Assembly (NCBI RefSeq): GCF_900187445.1
Contig: NZ_FYEB01000005.1
Span: 1 to 64,000, forward strand
DNA: 64,000 nt
DNA from: Pseudomonas sp. Irchel s3b2
GTDB lineage: Bacteria; Pseudomonadota; Gammaproteobacteria; Pseudomonadales; Pseudomonadaceae
Direction: 5' to 3'
Both the position numbers and the translations under genes were made by a program. Positions 36,683-46,092 of this stretch are shown piece by piece (positions within the stretch are counted from its first letter, which is position 1; the number at the start of each line of letters is the position of its first letter). The notes beneath the pieces are model-generated. The model had not been told where the DNA came from, searched no databases, and was given only the letters and a program-made list of their open reading frames with translations.

Positions 36683-37753
36683 ATGCATTCGCTTTTTTCT
36701 CAAGTCCAGATCGGTCGTCTTACACTGTCCAACCGCATGGTCATGGCACCAATGACGCGTTCGCGGTCCGATGACGCCGGGGTGCCTACCGAGCTGGTCT
36801 CGACCTACTACGCGCAACGCGCCGGTGCCGGGCTGATCATCTCTGAAGGGGTTTTTCCTGTGGCCCTGGGCAAGGGTTATGTGCGTACTCCCGGTATCGA
36901 AACCGCCGAGCAAGTGGCCGCCTGGAAGCAGGTTTCCGATGCCGTACATGCTCGCGGCGGTCGGATCTTCATGCAGCTGATGCACTGCGGACGCATATCG
37001 CACCCTTCGCTGTTGCCTGACGGCGCCCTGCCACAGGCCCCCTCCGCAATCAAACCCGCCGGCCAGACCTGGACAGCCTCAGGCCTTCAGGACTTCGTCA
37101 CCCCACATGCACTGAGCGCGGTCGAGATTGCCGCGGTCATCGAGGGCTACCGTCAGGCCGCACGCTTGGCCATTGAGGCCGGCTTCGACGGTGTCGAGTT
37201 GCATGCCGCTTCGGGGTATCTGCCTGAACAGTTTCTCTCGACGGGCAGCAATCAGCGCACGGATCAGTACGGTGGATCGGTTGAAAACCGTGCTCGCTTC
37301 GTACTGGAGGTGCTGAACGCCATAGCGACGGAGATTGGTAGTGATCGTGTCGGCATCAAGCTCTCGCCTGAAATGAATTTCAACGACATCGTCGATGCCA
37401 ACCCGCAAGAAACCTACACGCATCTGGTCGAGCAATTGCGCGGGCTGAATCTCGCCTATCTGCACGTTGCCCTGTTCGGCGCCAGCGTCGACTACCACGC
37501 CTTGTTGCGCCCCCTGTTCGATGGCGGCTACCTGATCGGTGGAGGGCTCAACAAAAACGCCGCCCAATCCCTGATTGCTGAGGGCCAGGCCGACGCGGTG
37601 GTGTTTGGCAACGCATTCCTCGCCAACCCCGACCTGCCCGAGCGTTTTCGCACAGGCGCCGAGCTGAATGTGCCGGACAAAGACACGTTCTACGCACCGG
37701 GCGCACAGGGGTACATCGATTACCCGGCCATGAGCCCGGCTCAAAGCGGCTGA
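36683..37753 (+). CDS. Old yellow enzyme family ene-reductase
   Basis: A 356-residue FMN-dependent NADPH oxidoreductase reducing activated C=C bonds or nitro compounds. It begins LFSQVQIGRLTLSNRMVMAPMTRSR. The substrate-binding site is MHCGRISHPSLLP, with a single His visible in the position usually occupied by a His pair region, and GFDGVELHAASGYLPEQFLS...NQRTDQYGGSVENR follows. The C-terminal phosphate-binding GGGLNKNAAQSLI is present. It is regulated most likely by the divergent LysR. Confidence 0.92.
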   Translation: MHSLFSQVQIGRLTLSNRMVMAPMTRSRSDDAGVPTELVSTYYAQRAGAGLIISEGVFPVALGKGYVRTPGIETAEQVAAWKQVSDAVHARGGRIFMQLMHCGRISHPSLLPDGALPQAPSAIKPAGQTWTASGLQDFVTPHALSAVEIAAVIEGYRQAARLAIEAGFDGVELHAASGYLPEQFLSTGSNQRTDQYGGSVENRARFVLEVLNAIATEIGSDRVGIKLSPEMNFNDIVDANPQETYTHLVEQLRGLNLAYLHVALFGASVDYHALLRPLFDGGYLIGGGLNKNAAQSLIAEGQADAVVFGNAFLANPDLPERFRTGAELNVPDKDTFYAPGAQGYIDYPAMSPAQSG

Positions 37754-37792
37754 GGAAACTGCCATTCCCCGAGGCCATTCAGCGCAGAACCT

Positions 37793-37880
37793 GTAGGAGC
37801 GAGCTTGCTCGCGAAAGCGGTATATCTGGCGACATCAATGTTGACTGTACCGCCGCCTTCGCGGGCAAGCCCGCTCCCAC
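37793..37880. repeat. REP doublet (REPIN)
   Basis: Two inverted Pseudomonas REP units: GTAGGAGCGAGCTTGCTCGC (37793-37812) and its counterpart ending GGGCAAGCCCGCTCCCAC (37863-37880), separated by about 40 bases. It lies between the convergent OYE and kup genes, the usual location for REPINs. Confidence 0.9.
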
Positions 37881-37907
37881 CGGTTCTGCATTTGACTCTG
37901 CCACCGT

Positions 37908-39809
37908 CTACATTTCGACCTGTGTGCCCAGTTCTATCACGCGATTGAGCGGTAATTTGAAGTATTTGAGGTTGCTGTTGGCGTTCTTCAGCAAAAACGC
38001 GAACAGGCTTTCGCGCCAACGGGCCATGCCGATACGCTTGGTCGGGATGACCGTCTCTCGGCTAAGGAAGTAAGTGGTGCGCATCGGGCTGAAATCCAGC
38101 TCTTTCAAATGACAGAGGCTCAACGCCAGCGGTACGTCGGGTTCCTCTATAAAGCCAAAGTGCAAACTCACCCGAAAGAACCCTTCACCATATGCCTCGA
38201 CCTCGAAGCGTCGATCCTCGGCCACACGCGGGCTGTCTTCAGACACCACGGTGAGCAACACGACCTGTTCGTGCAGCACCTGGTTATGCAACAGGTTGTG
38301 CAAGAGCGCATGAGGGACAGCATCAGCCCTGGCCGTCAGAAATACCGCTGTGCCCTGCACACGATGGGGAGGTTGCGAGCCGATGCTGCTGATGAACAAC
38401 GGCAGCGGCAGAGAGGTTTCATCCAGTCGCTCGACAATGATCTTCCGGCCCCGTTTCCAGGTGGTCATCAAAATGAACAGGGCAATACCTGCAATGACCG
38501 GGAACGCACCGCCCTGGAAAATCTTCGGTGCGTTGGCGGCGAAGTACAGGCTGTCCACCACGACAAAACCCAATAGCATCGGAATTGCCAGCCAACGAGG
38601 TGTTTTCCAAAGCAGCAAGGCGACGGCCGAGGACAAAATGGTCGTAATCAGCATGGTCCCCGTCACGGCCACGCCATAGGCCGCCGCCAGCGCACTGGAC
38701 GATTCAAAGCCGATGACCAGCAACACGACGCCGACCATCAGCGCCCAGTTCACCATGCCGATGTAAATCTGCCCCTGTTCCTGACTGGAGGTGTGCTGGA
38801 TAAACATGCGCGGTACGTAACCCAGCTGAATGGCCTGACGGGTCAGTGAGAACGCGCCGGAAATCACGGCTTGGGAAGCGATGATGGTTGCCAGTGTCGA
38901 GAGCGCGACCATCGGCAGCAGCGCCCAGTCAGGTGCCAATAGATAGAACGGATTACGGACCGCTTCAGGGTTCCCGAGGATCAGCGCGCCCTGACCAAAG
39001 TAGTTGAGCACCAGGCCGGGGAGCACCAGGATGAACCAGGCACGAGCAATGGGTTTGCGGCCGAAGTGGCCCATATCGGCATACAGTGCTTCAGCACCGG
39101 TCAATGCCAACACAACGGCGCCCAGAATGGCCACGCCAATGCCCGGATGAACCACGAAAAATTGCACCGCCCACGCAGGATTCAACGCTTGCAGAACTTC
39201 CGGCCGTTGCAAGATGCCGTAAATGCCGAGTGCGCCCAACACCACAAACCACAGCACCATGACCGGGCCGAACAGGATGCCGATACGCGCCGTGCCATGT
39301 TTCTGTATCAGGAACAGTGCTACCAGGACGACCACGGACAGCGGAACCACCCAATGCTCAATGCCATCGAACGCAAGCTGTAGCCCTTCAACCGCAGAGA
39401 GCACCGAAATGGCCGGGGTGATCATGCTGTCGCCGTAAAAAAGTGCCGCGCCAAACAAGCCAAGCAATACCAACACCCTGCTCATTTTTGGAAACGGCGC
39501 GGCAGCCCGACGCGCCAACGCCGTCAAGGCCATGATGCCCCCCTCACCCTGGTTGTCGGCACGCAGGATAAACAGCACGTACTTGATCGAGACGACCCAG
39601 ATCAGTGACCAGAAGATCAACGACAGAACGCCCAGTACACCATCGTGATTAGCCTGAACTCCGTAGTGACCGGCGAACACTTCTTTGAGGGTGTAAAGCG
39701 GGCTGGTGCCGATATCCCCATAAACCACGCCCACCGCGGCGACGAGCAAACCCACGCCTGATGTTTTGGAGTGGGACTCTTCATGGGCAGGGATTGCTGT
39801 TTCGCTCAC
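37908..39809 (-). CDS. kup: Kup low-affinity potassium transporter
   Basis: A 633-residue K+ uptake protein. It opens with [25 protein letters not shown], the family signature. About 12 membrane helices follow ([16 protein letters not shown] after helix 3), then a cytoplasmic C-terminal domain ending with [30 protein letters not shown]. The start is GTG at 39807-39809, which gives the usual family length; the ATG at 39881 has no ribosome binding site. Confidence 0.95.
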   Translation of the reverse strand: MSETAIPAHEESHSKTSGVGLLVAAVGVVYGDIGTSPLYTLKEVFAGHYGVQANHDGVLGVLSLIFWSLIWVVSIKYVLFILRADNQGEGGIMALTALARRAAAPFPKMSRVLVLLGLFGAALFYGDSMITPAISVLSAVEGLQLAFDGIEHWVVPLSVVVLVALFLIQKHGTARIGILFGPVMVLWFVVLGALGIYGILQRPEVLQALNPAWAVQFFVVHPGIGVAILGAVVLALTGAEALYADMGHFGRKPIARAWFILVLPGLVLNYFGQGALILGNPEAVRNPFYLLAPDWALLPMVALSTLATIIASQAVISGAFSLTRQAIQLGYVPRMFIQHTSSQEQGQIYIGMVNWALMVGVVLLVIGFESSSALAAAYGVAVTGTMLITTILSSAVALLLWKTPRWLAIPMLLGFVVVDSLYFAANAPKIFQGGAFPVIAGIALFILMTTWKRGRKIIVERLDETSLPLPLFISSIGSQPPHRVQGTAVFLTARADAVPHALLHNLLHNQVLHEQVVLLTVVSEDSPRVAEDRRFEVEAYGEGFFRVSLHFGFIEEPDVPLALSLCHLKELDFSPMRTTYFLSRETVIPTKRIGMARWRESLFAFLLKNANSNLKYFKLPLNRVIELGTQVEM

Positions 39810-39996
39810 GGGTCGCTTCTCTGAGACGGAGGGAAAAGGAACTGACCTCAAGTCAGCCGGGGGACGAAGGATCGCAGGCATTATTGATGATCAAAAAACA
39901 CGGCAAGTATCGTCGCGAGGGAGAATATCCACCGTAAAAAAAACGTAAAATTCTACCGGCAGCACCCTGCGTCAACGCTCATGAAGCGATTCGTAC

Positions 39997-40617
39997 CTAC
40001 TGCGCCTTCCCGCCACGAGGCTTATAGAAAAGAAACTTCCGGGTCTCGGCCGTCCTGGTGTATTTCTTCGCCCAGGCGGGCTTTACCGTTCTGTCGTGGA
40101 AATACAAAGCACCATGGGTGCGGTCCGTGAGTTGCTTGTTGAGTGCCTTGCGTGCGATTTCTTTGGCGAGGGCATATTCGTCGTCTTCCTTGACCTGATC
40201 CGCACGTCCGTCGCACCACCACGAAAACTGACAGGAGCCCGTTTCAGAACCTTGCTTGACCACGGCGCAGACCGTATCGGGAAAACCCTTCTGGCCGAGC
40301 CGGTTCATGACGACGCTGGCGACGGCTTCCATGTTGGCAGGTGCCACACCTTTGGCTTCCCAGTAGATACTGCGTGCAAGGCAAGTGATGGCGTCATCCA
40401 GCGGCGCAGCGCCCGCCGGATCGACTGCCTGCACTTCGGAGGTGGTAATGGCTTCGGACTTGGGCACCGGAAGTTCGCTGTCCTTCTCGGCGGCTTTCTG
40501 TTCCAGGACCTGCGCCTTGTCTTCAGCCACTTCCTGTTTTTGCTCCTGCTCAGTCGCGAACACCTGTCCGCCTAGAAGGATGATTGCGAAGCAGGTGACT
40601 ACCCATTTTAATCGCAT
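39997..40617 (-). CDS. SleB-like cell wall hydrolase, exported
   Basis: A 206-residue protein. A signal peptide (LKWVVTCFAIILLGGQVFA) is followed by a Gln/Glu/Lys-rich linker (EQEQKQEVAEDKAQVLEQKAAEKD) and a Hydrolase_2/SleB domain: CLARSIYWEAKGVAPANMEAVASVVMNRLGQKGFPDTVCAVVKQG, in which the Glu of YWEA is the catalytic acid. Probably a peptidoglycan lytic enzyme. ATG 40617 follows AAGGATCGATC. Confidence 0.88.
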   Translation of the reverse strand: MRLKWVVTCFAIILLGGQVFATEQEQKQEVAEDKAQVLEQKAAEKDSELPVPKSEAITTSEVQAVDPAGAAPLDDAITCLARSIYWEAKGVAPANMEAVASVVMNRLGQKGFPDTVCAVVKQGSETGSCQFSWWCDGRADQVKEDDEYALAKEIARKALNKQLTDRTHGALYFHDRTVKPAWAKKYTRTAETRKFLFYKPRGGKAQ

Positions 40618-40796
40618 GATCGATCCTTCCGATGACACTGGCTTGGGCAACGAAACGGCGATGTTGTAGCGCTGACCTGCTGTGATTGTAGTCGTCGCCA
40701 ATCATTCCAGTCGCCGGGCAATAAACGCAAAAAGGCATTGCGTTCGCAGGGGTGAAATCGCGCATCATGGGCGCAGTCCGTTCAAGGGAGATTTTC

Positions 40797-41648
40797 ATGC
40801 GCAGCCTGTCATCCGTTTTGCATCTTGCCGTGTTGTCATTCGGGCTGGTGTTCAGCGTCGCCGCGTCGGCGGTCGAGGAAACGCAGCTGGTCGAGTCGAT
40901 CAATGTTTACCGCAGTCAGGTGCAGCGCTGCGGTGGCCAGGCGTCTTCGGAGTTGCCGCCGCTGGCGAGTGACCCGCGCCTGGTCCTGTCCGCCAACAGC
41001 ATCGGCGACTTGCAGCAGGCTTTGGCCCGCGCGGCTTATCCGATGGTCAATGTGCAGGCGATCAGCTTGTCCGGCCCGCGTGATGCGCCGTCCGCCATGA
41101 AGGCGATTCAGGAGAGCTTCTGCCAAGTGGTGCTGGACCCGCAATTTGTCGACATCGGCGTCAGCCGCGATGGCCGTGAGTGGCGCATTGTGCTGGCACG
41201 TCCGCTGTTGACCGGGCGTCTGGGCGACTGGCAGGCGGAGGGACAGAAACTGCTTGAAGCGATGAACAGCGCTCGCGCTCAGACGCGCCAGTGCGGCACC
41301 CAAGCCTTTACCGCCACGACGCCGCTGGCGTGGAACGCCACACTGGGCTCCGCGGCCGAAACCCACAGCCGGGCCATGGCCAACAATAACTATTTCGATC
41401 ACAAGGACCGCGATGGTCGCACGCCGGGTGATCGGGCTGAATTGGCCGGTTACGCCGGTCAGCAGGTCGGCGAGAACATCGCCGCCGGGCAAGACACCGT
41501 GCGCAAGGTGGTCGATGGCTGGCTGGCCAGCCCGGGACATTGCGCCAACCTGATGAACCCACAATTTCGCGAGCTGGGTGCCGCCTATGCGGTGGACCCG
41601 AAGAGTGACGCGGGAATCTATTGGACAGCGATGTTCGGTACGCCTTGA
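40797..41648 (+). CDS. CAP/SCP-like domain exported protein
   Basis: A 283-residue secreted or periplasmic protein. The signal peptide is SVLHLAVLSFGLVFSVAASA. A first, incomplete repeat region (about 20-150) precedes the C-terminal CAP domain with AAETHSRAMANNNYFDHKDRDGRTPGDRAELAGY, VGENIAAG and WLASPGHCANLMNPQFRELGAAY, where the two His and Glu residues are conserved. CAP proteins are widespread and of unclear function in bacteria. ATG 40797 has GGAG seven bases upstream. Confidence 0.88.
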   Translation: MRSLSSVLHLAVLSFGLVFSVAASAVEETQLVESINVYRSQVQRCGGQASSELPPLASDPRLVLSANSIGDLQQALARAAYPMVNVQAISLSGPRDAPSAMKAIQESFCQVVLDPQFVDIGVSRDGREWRIVLARPLLTGRLGDWQAEGQKLLEAMNSARAQTRQCGTQAFTATTPLAWNATLGSAAETHSRAMANNNYFDHKDRDGRTPGDRAELAGYAGQQVGENIAAGQDTVRKVVDGWLASPGHCANLMNPQFRELGAAYAVDPKSDAGIYWTAMFGTP

Positions 41649-41683
41649 AGGCCTGAATCGCCCGTTGAAAAAGGAATGGTCAT

Positions 41684-43042
41684 TTGAATAAAGCCCCCTC
41701 CTCGACCGTCGAACAGGATCTGTCGAAGCCTGAGGCCATCAGCCTGCGGGAAGCGTTCCTGTTCTGGCTGAAGCTCGGCTTCATCAGTTTCGGCGGGCCG
41801 GCCGGACAGATCTCGATCATGCACCAGGAGTTGGTGGAGCGCCGACGCTGGATCTCGGAACGGCGTTTTCTGCATGCACTCAACTACTGCATGTTGCTGC
41901 CCGGGCCGGAGGCTCAACAGCTGGCGACCTACATCGGCTGGCTGATGCACCGCACGTGGGGCGGCCTGATTGCCGGCGCGCTGTTTGTGCTGCCCTCGCT
42001 GTTCATCCTGATCGGGTTGTCCTGGGTGTACATCGCCTTTGGCGAAGTGCCAGCAGTGGCCGGTCTCTTTTATGGGATCAAGCCTGCCGTGACCGCGATT
42101 GTGGTGCAGGCCGCCCACCGGATCGGCTCCCGGGCGTTGAAGAATAATTGGTTGTGGGGGATCGCCGCGGCGTCATTCACGGCCATCTTCGTGTTCAATG
42201 TGCCCTTCCCGTTGATTGTGCTGGGCGCCGCGATCATCGGTTATATCGGCGGACGTCTGGCGCCTGAAAGGTTCCGCACCGGGGGCCACGGCGCTGCGAA
42301 AAAGTCCTTCGGCCCGGCCTTGATCGACGACGACACCCCGACGCCCGAACATGCCCGTTTCAGCCGCTTTAAACTGCTGCGCCTGTTGCTGGTGGGCGCT
42401 GTCTTGTGGGTATTGCCGATGGGGATGCTCACCGCATTGTTCGGTTGGGACGGCACCCTGACTCAGATGGCCTGGTTCTTTACCAAAGCGGCGTTGCTGA
42501 CGTTCGGCGGCGCGTATGCCGTGCTGCCCTATGTGTATCAGGGCGCTGTCGGTCACTATGGCTGGCTGACACCCACGCAGATGATCGATGGCCTGGCGCT
42601 CGGCGAAACCACCCCTGGGCCGCTGATCATGGTGGTGGCCTTCGTCGGTTTTATCGGCGCCTATGTTCAGCAGGTATTCGGCCCCGATCATGTGTTCCTG
42701 GCCGGCGCCCTCGCCGCCACGCTGGTGACCTGGTTCACCTTCCTGCCATCGTTTCTGTTCATCTTTGCTGGCGGTCCGTTGGTGGAATCGACGCACAACG
42801 AACTCAGGCTCACCGCACCGCTGACCGCGATTACTGCGGCGGTGGTCGGCGTGATTCTTAATCTGGCGTGTTTCTTCGGCTACCACGTACTCTGGCCCAA
42901 CGGCTTCGGCGGTCAACTCGACTGGCCTTCGGCGCTGATCGCCATTGCGGCGGCCATTGCCTTGTTCCGCTTCAAGCGGGGTGTGATCGAGGTGTTGATG
43001 GGATGCGCGTTGATCGGGCTGGCGGTGCATCTGCTGCGCTAG
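41684..43042 (+). CDS. chrA: Chromate transporter ChrA (two-domain)
   Basis: A 452-residue long-chain ChrA with two homologous halves. The first starts [59 protein letters not shown]; the second starts [25 protein letters not shown] and contains [21 protein letters not shown]. It exports chromate and may have other anion substrates. The start is TTG at 41684, eight bases after AAGGA; an ATG at 41676 runs into a stop at once. No chrB lies nearby. Confidence 0.92.
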   Translation: MNKAPSSTVEQDLSKPEAISLREAFLFWLKLGFISFGGPAGQISIMHQELVERRRWISERRFLHALNYCMLLPGPEAQQLATYIGWLMHRTWGGLIAGALFVLPSLFILIGLSWVYIAFGEVPAVAGLFYGIKPAVTAIVVQAAHRIGSRALKNNWLWGIAAASFTAIFVFNVPFPLIVLGAAIIGYIGGRLAPERFRTGGHGAAKKSFGPALIDDDTPTPEHARFSRFKLLRLLLVGAVLWVLPMGMLTALFGWDGTLTQMAWFFTKAALLTFGGAYAVLPYVYQGAVGHYGWLTPTQMIDGLALGETTPGPLIMVVAFVGFIGAYVQQVFGPDHVFLAGALAATLVTWFTFLPSFLFIFAGGPLVESTHNELRLTAPLTAITAAVVGVILNLACFFGYHVLWPNGFGGQLDWPSALIAIAAAIALFRFKRGVIEVLMGCALIGLAVHLLR

Positions 43043-43056
43043 GCATCAAGACACAA

Positions 43057-43455
43057 TCAATGAAGTTGCCGTTGCCGCTGTAACTCGGTCTTCAGCCAGG
43101 AACTGGCCGATTGTATACCCGTCGGACAGCGCACTTCATAGGCGCGGCCACTCATACTGCTTTGGCTGGCCGCCAGATCGATGAAGTCTTCGGCACTGTT
43201 TACCTTGTTCCGGTCTTCAAGATACTTCAGCTTCTTCTGCAGATGTACCCGAGCCTCAGCGCCTGGGTATTCGCTTCCGTTACGCACAAACCGGCACTCG
43301 CTGTGCTCGACAAAGTCCAGCAAGCTGTTTATTTCCTGAGTGGCTTGAGATGGGGTTTGCGCCTGTACATCGAGCACCATGGCGGTCAGGCCGATACCTG
43401 CCGCGATCAGCCATTGGCTGAGGCGCCGAGTGAAACGTCCAGGCAGAATTCCCAT
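43057..43455 (-). CDS. DUF5329 family exported protein
   Basis: A 132-residue protein with an N-terminal helix (LSQWLIAAGIGLTAMVLDVQAQ) acting as signal or anchor. The core EINSLLDFVEHSECRFVRNGSEYPGAEARVHLQKKLKYLEDRNKVNSAEDFIDLAASQSSMSGRAYEVRCP matches DUF5329, function unknown. ATG 43455 has GAGG eight bases upstream. Confidence 0.8.
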   Translation of the reverse strand: MGILPGRFTRRLSQWLIAAGIGLTAMVLDVQAQTPSQATQEINSLLDFVEHSECRFVRNGSEYPGAEARVHLQKKLKYLEDRNKVNSAEDFIDLAASQSSMSGRAYEVRCPTGIQSASSWLKTELQRQRQLH

Positions 43456-43527
43456 GGTGATACCTCGCATGACTAACGGCAGATCAGAGCGGCAGTGCCC
43501 TGCGCTCTGAAGGTTGACGGGCCAATA

Positions 43528-43758
43528 TCAATCGTCGTCACGGTCGTCCCGATCGCGGTAACGACGGCGATCATCACGACGATCGTAATCCCGGTCATAC
43601 CGTCGATCATCACGGTAATCATAGCCTCGGTCATGGTCGCGACGGTATTCACGACGGTGATCCCGATCGTACCTGTCGTCATCTTCCCAGTGAGGAAAGC
43701 AGCCTCCCAACAGGAGAGTACTTGCAATGGCCAGGGTCATTATCGCGGTGCGCTTCAT
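43528..43758 (-). CDS. Asp/Arg/Tyr-rich small lipoprotein
   Basis: A 76-residue protein. The lipoprotein signal is MKRTAIMTLAIASTLLLGGC, with the lipobox LLGGC. The remainder is almost entirely Asp, Arg, Tyr and His in irregular YDRD/RRDD repeats, so it is probably disordered and highly charged. I know no function. The DNA is correspondingly repetitive (CGATCACGA-like units) between 43535 and 43690, and the frame is kept through it, which argues for a real gene. Confidence 0.65.
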   Translation of the reverse strand: MKRTAIMTLAIASTLLLGGCFPHWEDDDRYDRDHRREYRRDHDRGYDYRDDRRYDRDYDRRDDRRRYRDRDDRDDD

Positions 43759-43886
43759 TTGAACATCCTAAAAGCAAAGGTCAGAGCTGCGGGGATGAGT
43801 TGACGCTATCCACGAATTCAATCGTGGTGCGTGCAAACCGCAGATACGACCTTCCAGATGCTTAATGATTCAGTTATCGCCAAGTC

Positions 43887-44123
43887 TTACAGCGTTCTTT
43901 GGCTGTTACCGATGGTTTTGGCTTTTTCGATGGCCCAGTCCAGCGCGGCTTCCATGTCCAGCAGGTGCGGTGACGGGTGGTTGTCCTCAACGATGACCGA
44001 ACCGTCCGGCCGGTAAACACCGATGAACATCTTCAACGAGCCGTCTCTCAATATCTCGGCTTTTACCTCGATGCTGCATCCGTTCGACAGTGTTTCCGAG
44101 TGGATCATATGGCGCTCAGTCAT
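43887..44123 (-). CDS. Conserved small protein of unknown function
   Basis: A 78-residue soluble protein: MTERHMIHSETLSNGCSIEV, then KAEILRDGSLKMFIGVYRPDGSVIVEDNHPSPHLL and a C-terminal helix DMEAALDWAIEKAKTIG. It has no signal peptide or recognised domain. The start at 44123 follows a strong GGGAGG nine bases upstream. Confidence 0.68.
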   Translation of the reverse strand: MTERHMIHSETLSNGCSIEVKAEILRDGSLKMFIGVYRPDGSVIVEDNHPSPHLLDMEAALDWAIEKAKTIGNSQRTL

Positions 44124-44183
44124 GGCTGCATTCCTCCCGTGGTTGCTATCAGCGTAACCCATGCAGCGCTGAACCGATGACGC

Positions 44184-44972
44184 TCAAGCGTCTACTTGCA
44201 CCACCTCGATCCCCAGTTTTTGATAATCCTCGACATTGCCCGAGGCCACGTGACGTTCGGTGATCAGCGTATGCACACGGTTGCAAGGCGCAACAACGAA
44301 GGGCTCCACCGCACCCAGTTTGTCCGCAGTGGTGACGGCGATCACGTGGGAAGCGCTGGCGAGCATCGCCTGCTTCACCGGCACCTCATCGAAATGCAGT
44401 GAGCTGATGCCGACTTCCGGATGAATGGCGCAGACCCCGGTGAACACCAGGTCGGCCTTGATGCCCTCGATCAGCCGCAGAGTTTCATGGCCGCCGGAAG
44501 ACATCGTCGCAGGATTGAGCTGACCACCGGCGACGATCACTGTGATGCCTTTGTATTCGGCGAGAATGATCGCAATCATCGGCGACGCGGTGATGGCCGT
44601 GATGGAAATGTCAGCGGGTAGTGAACGCGCTATCTGCAGCGTGGTGCTGCCGGAATCGAAAATCACGATCTGGCCGTCTTTGACCCGGCGTGCGGCGAGT
44701 TGGGCCAGCCGGGTTTTCACTTCATCGGTTTCGCCGACCCGGGTGAAGTAATCCTTGCCCGTGTCCTTGGGCCGCGGTAGCGCCCCGCCGTGTACCCGCT
44801 GCACCAGCCCGGCGCTGGCCAGCTCCGACAGATCCCGGCGAATGGTGTCTTCGGACACAGCGAAATGCTGGCTCAAGTCGGAGGCCATGACCTTGCCGTC
44901 GCGTTCGAGGATCAGCAGGATTTTTTGACGGCGCAGTTGTGGGAGCTCGGCGTTGGAATGCTCGACTTGCAT
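44184..44972 (-). CDS. DeoR-family transcriptional regulator
   Basis: A 262-residue regulator. The N-terminal HTH_DeoR is RRQKILLILERDGKVMASDLSQHFAVSEDTIRRDLSELASAGLVQRVHGGALPR. The C-terminal DeoRC sugar-phosphate sensor has DSGSTTLQIARSL and TGVCAIHPEVGIS. DeoR proteins usually respond to a phosphorylated sugar; no sugar operon is adjacent, so the target is elsewhere. The start has only a weak ribosome binding site. Confidence 0.88.
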   Translation of the reverse strand: MQVEHSNAELPQLRRQKILLILERDGKVMASDLSQHFAVSEDTIRRDLSELASAGLVQRVHGGALPRPKDTGKDYFTRVGETDEVKTRLAQLAARRVKDGQIVIFDSGSTTLQIARSLPADISITAITASPMIAIILAEYKGITVIVAGGQLNPATMSSGGHETLRLIEGIKADLVFTGVCAIHPEVGISSLHFDEVPVKQAMLASASHVIAVTTADKLGAVEPFVVAPCNRVHTLITERHVASGNVEDYQKLGIEVVQVDA

Positions 44973-45054
44973 GGTTATGCCCGTTTTTGCGTGTTTATGC
45001 GAGATTAGCCAAACAGCGGGATGAACACAACTGGCAGCAGAAGAATGCAGGCTC

Positions 45055-45077
45055 ATGGCCAAGCCCGCTCCCACATG
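45055..45077. repeat. Single REP-like unit
   Basis: GGCCAAGCCCGCTCCCACAT resembles one arm of the Pseudomonas REP sequence seen at 37858-37880. It lies between the deoR-type and lysR-type genes. Confidence 0.6.
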
Positions 45078-45113
45078 GATTGCGCTAAACAGAGCTTCTG
45101 ACCTCAATGCCCA

Positions 45114-46007
45114 TCACAACGCATTCACAATGAACTCGCGCAACCATTGATGCGCTGGGTCGCGATGAACACGCTCGGGCCAGAGCATCGACATCTCATA
45201 ACCCGGGACTTCAAGCGGTGGCTCGACCACCTCCAACGCACCCGCATCGCGAACCAGCCGCGACGGCAACATCGCCACCATGTCGGTGCTCTCCACCACC
45301 GACCGGACAAACAGGAAATGCGGGACTGACAGCACCACCCGGCGCGTCATGCCCACCGCCGAAAGCGCCTGGTCGGTGACACCCTGAAAGCCCCCGCCAT
45401 CCCGTGACACGATCACATGGTCGAGTTCACAGAACTGCGCCAGTGTCGGCCGCTTTTTCAACTGCGGATGGCCGGCCCGCCCCACTAAAACATACCGCTC
45501 GGTAAACAACGCACGACGTCGCAAGCCGAGGGGCGCGTCCTCGCTGGTGTGAAAAGCCAGATCGATTGCCCCCTGCTCCGCTTGTCTGGCGATCTGTGAC
45601 GGAACCAGGTCAAACACCGCCAAACGCGTGCCCGGTGCTGCCGAACGCAGCCCGGCTAACGCAGGCAAAACGATAGTCGTCTCACCGTAGTCGGACGCCA
45701 TAAGGTTCCACGTCTGCCGTGCCTCGGCCGGGTTGAAGGGGCTGGCGGGCGACACGGCGCGCTCCAGGGCTTCCAGTGCCTGGCGCAACGGCTCGCGCAA
45801 CTCATCGGCCCTGGCCGTGGGCCGCATGCCCCGTGGTCCTGGCAGCAACAGCGGATCACCGAAAATGTCCCTCAATTTGGCGAGATGAACACTCACTGAA
45901 GGCTGCGACAAATTCAGGCGTTGCGCCGCACGGGTCACGTTGTGTTCCGAGAGCAAGACATCAAGGGTCAGCAGCAGATTGATGTCCAGGCGTCGCAGAT
46001 TATTCAT
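45114..46007 (-). CDS. LysR-family transcriptional regulator
   Basis: A 297-residue LysR regulator of the NodD/NahR-like group. The HTH is LDVLLSEHNVTRAAQRLNLSQPSVSVHLAKLRDIFGDPLLLPGPRGMRPTARA. The effector domain includes VLPALAGLRSAAPGTRLAVFD. It is divergent from the quinone reductase gene. The shared promoter contains ATATTG-N12-CAATAT at 46021-46044, a good LysR-type operator. ATG 46007 follows AGGT eight bases upstream. Confidence 0.9.
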   Translation of the reverse strand: MNNLRRLDINLLLTLDVLLSEHNVTRAAQRLNLSQPSVSVHLAKLRDIFGDPLLLPGPRGMRPTARADELREPLRQALEALERAVSPASPFNPAEARQTWNLMASDYGETTIVLPALAGLRSAAPGTRLAVFDLVPSQIARQAEQGAIDLAFHTSEDAPLGLRRRALFTERYVLVGRAGHPQLKKRPTLAQFCELDHVIVSRDGGGFQGVTDQALSAVGMTRRVVLSVPHFLFVRSVVESTDMVAMLPSRLVRDAGALEVVEPPLEVPGYEMSMLWPERVHRDPAHQWLREFIVNAL

Positions 46008-46020
46008 GGTAATACCTGGC

Positions 46021-46044
46021 ATATTGATTATTCATTTCCAATAT
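46021..46044. promoter_or_regulatory. Probable LysR operator
   Basis: Interrupted palindrome ATATTG-N12-CAATAT, containing the T-N11-A core expected for LysR-type regulators. It lies 14 bases upstream of the lysR start and about 50 bases before the quinone reductase start. Confidence 0.5.
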
Positions 46045-46092
46045 ACCGCGCAACGTCCGATTCTGCTGGCTCCCGACACTGGAGACTCAGCC

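Noticed and set aside
43535-43700. Repetitive CGATCACGA-like units considered as an iteron or CRISPR-like array
   Set aside because: The repeats are irregular and are explained by the low-complexity Asp/Arg/Tyr coding sequence of the small lipoprotein.
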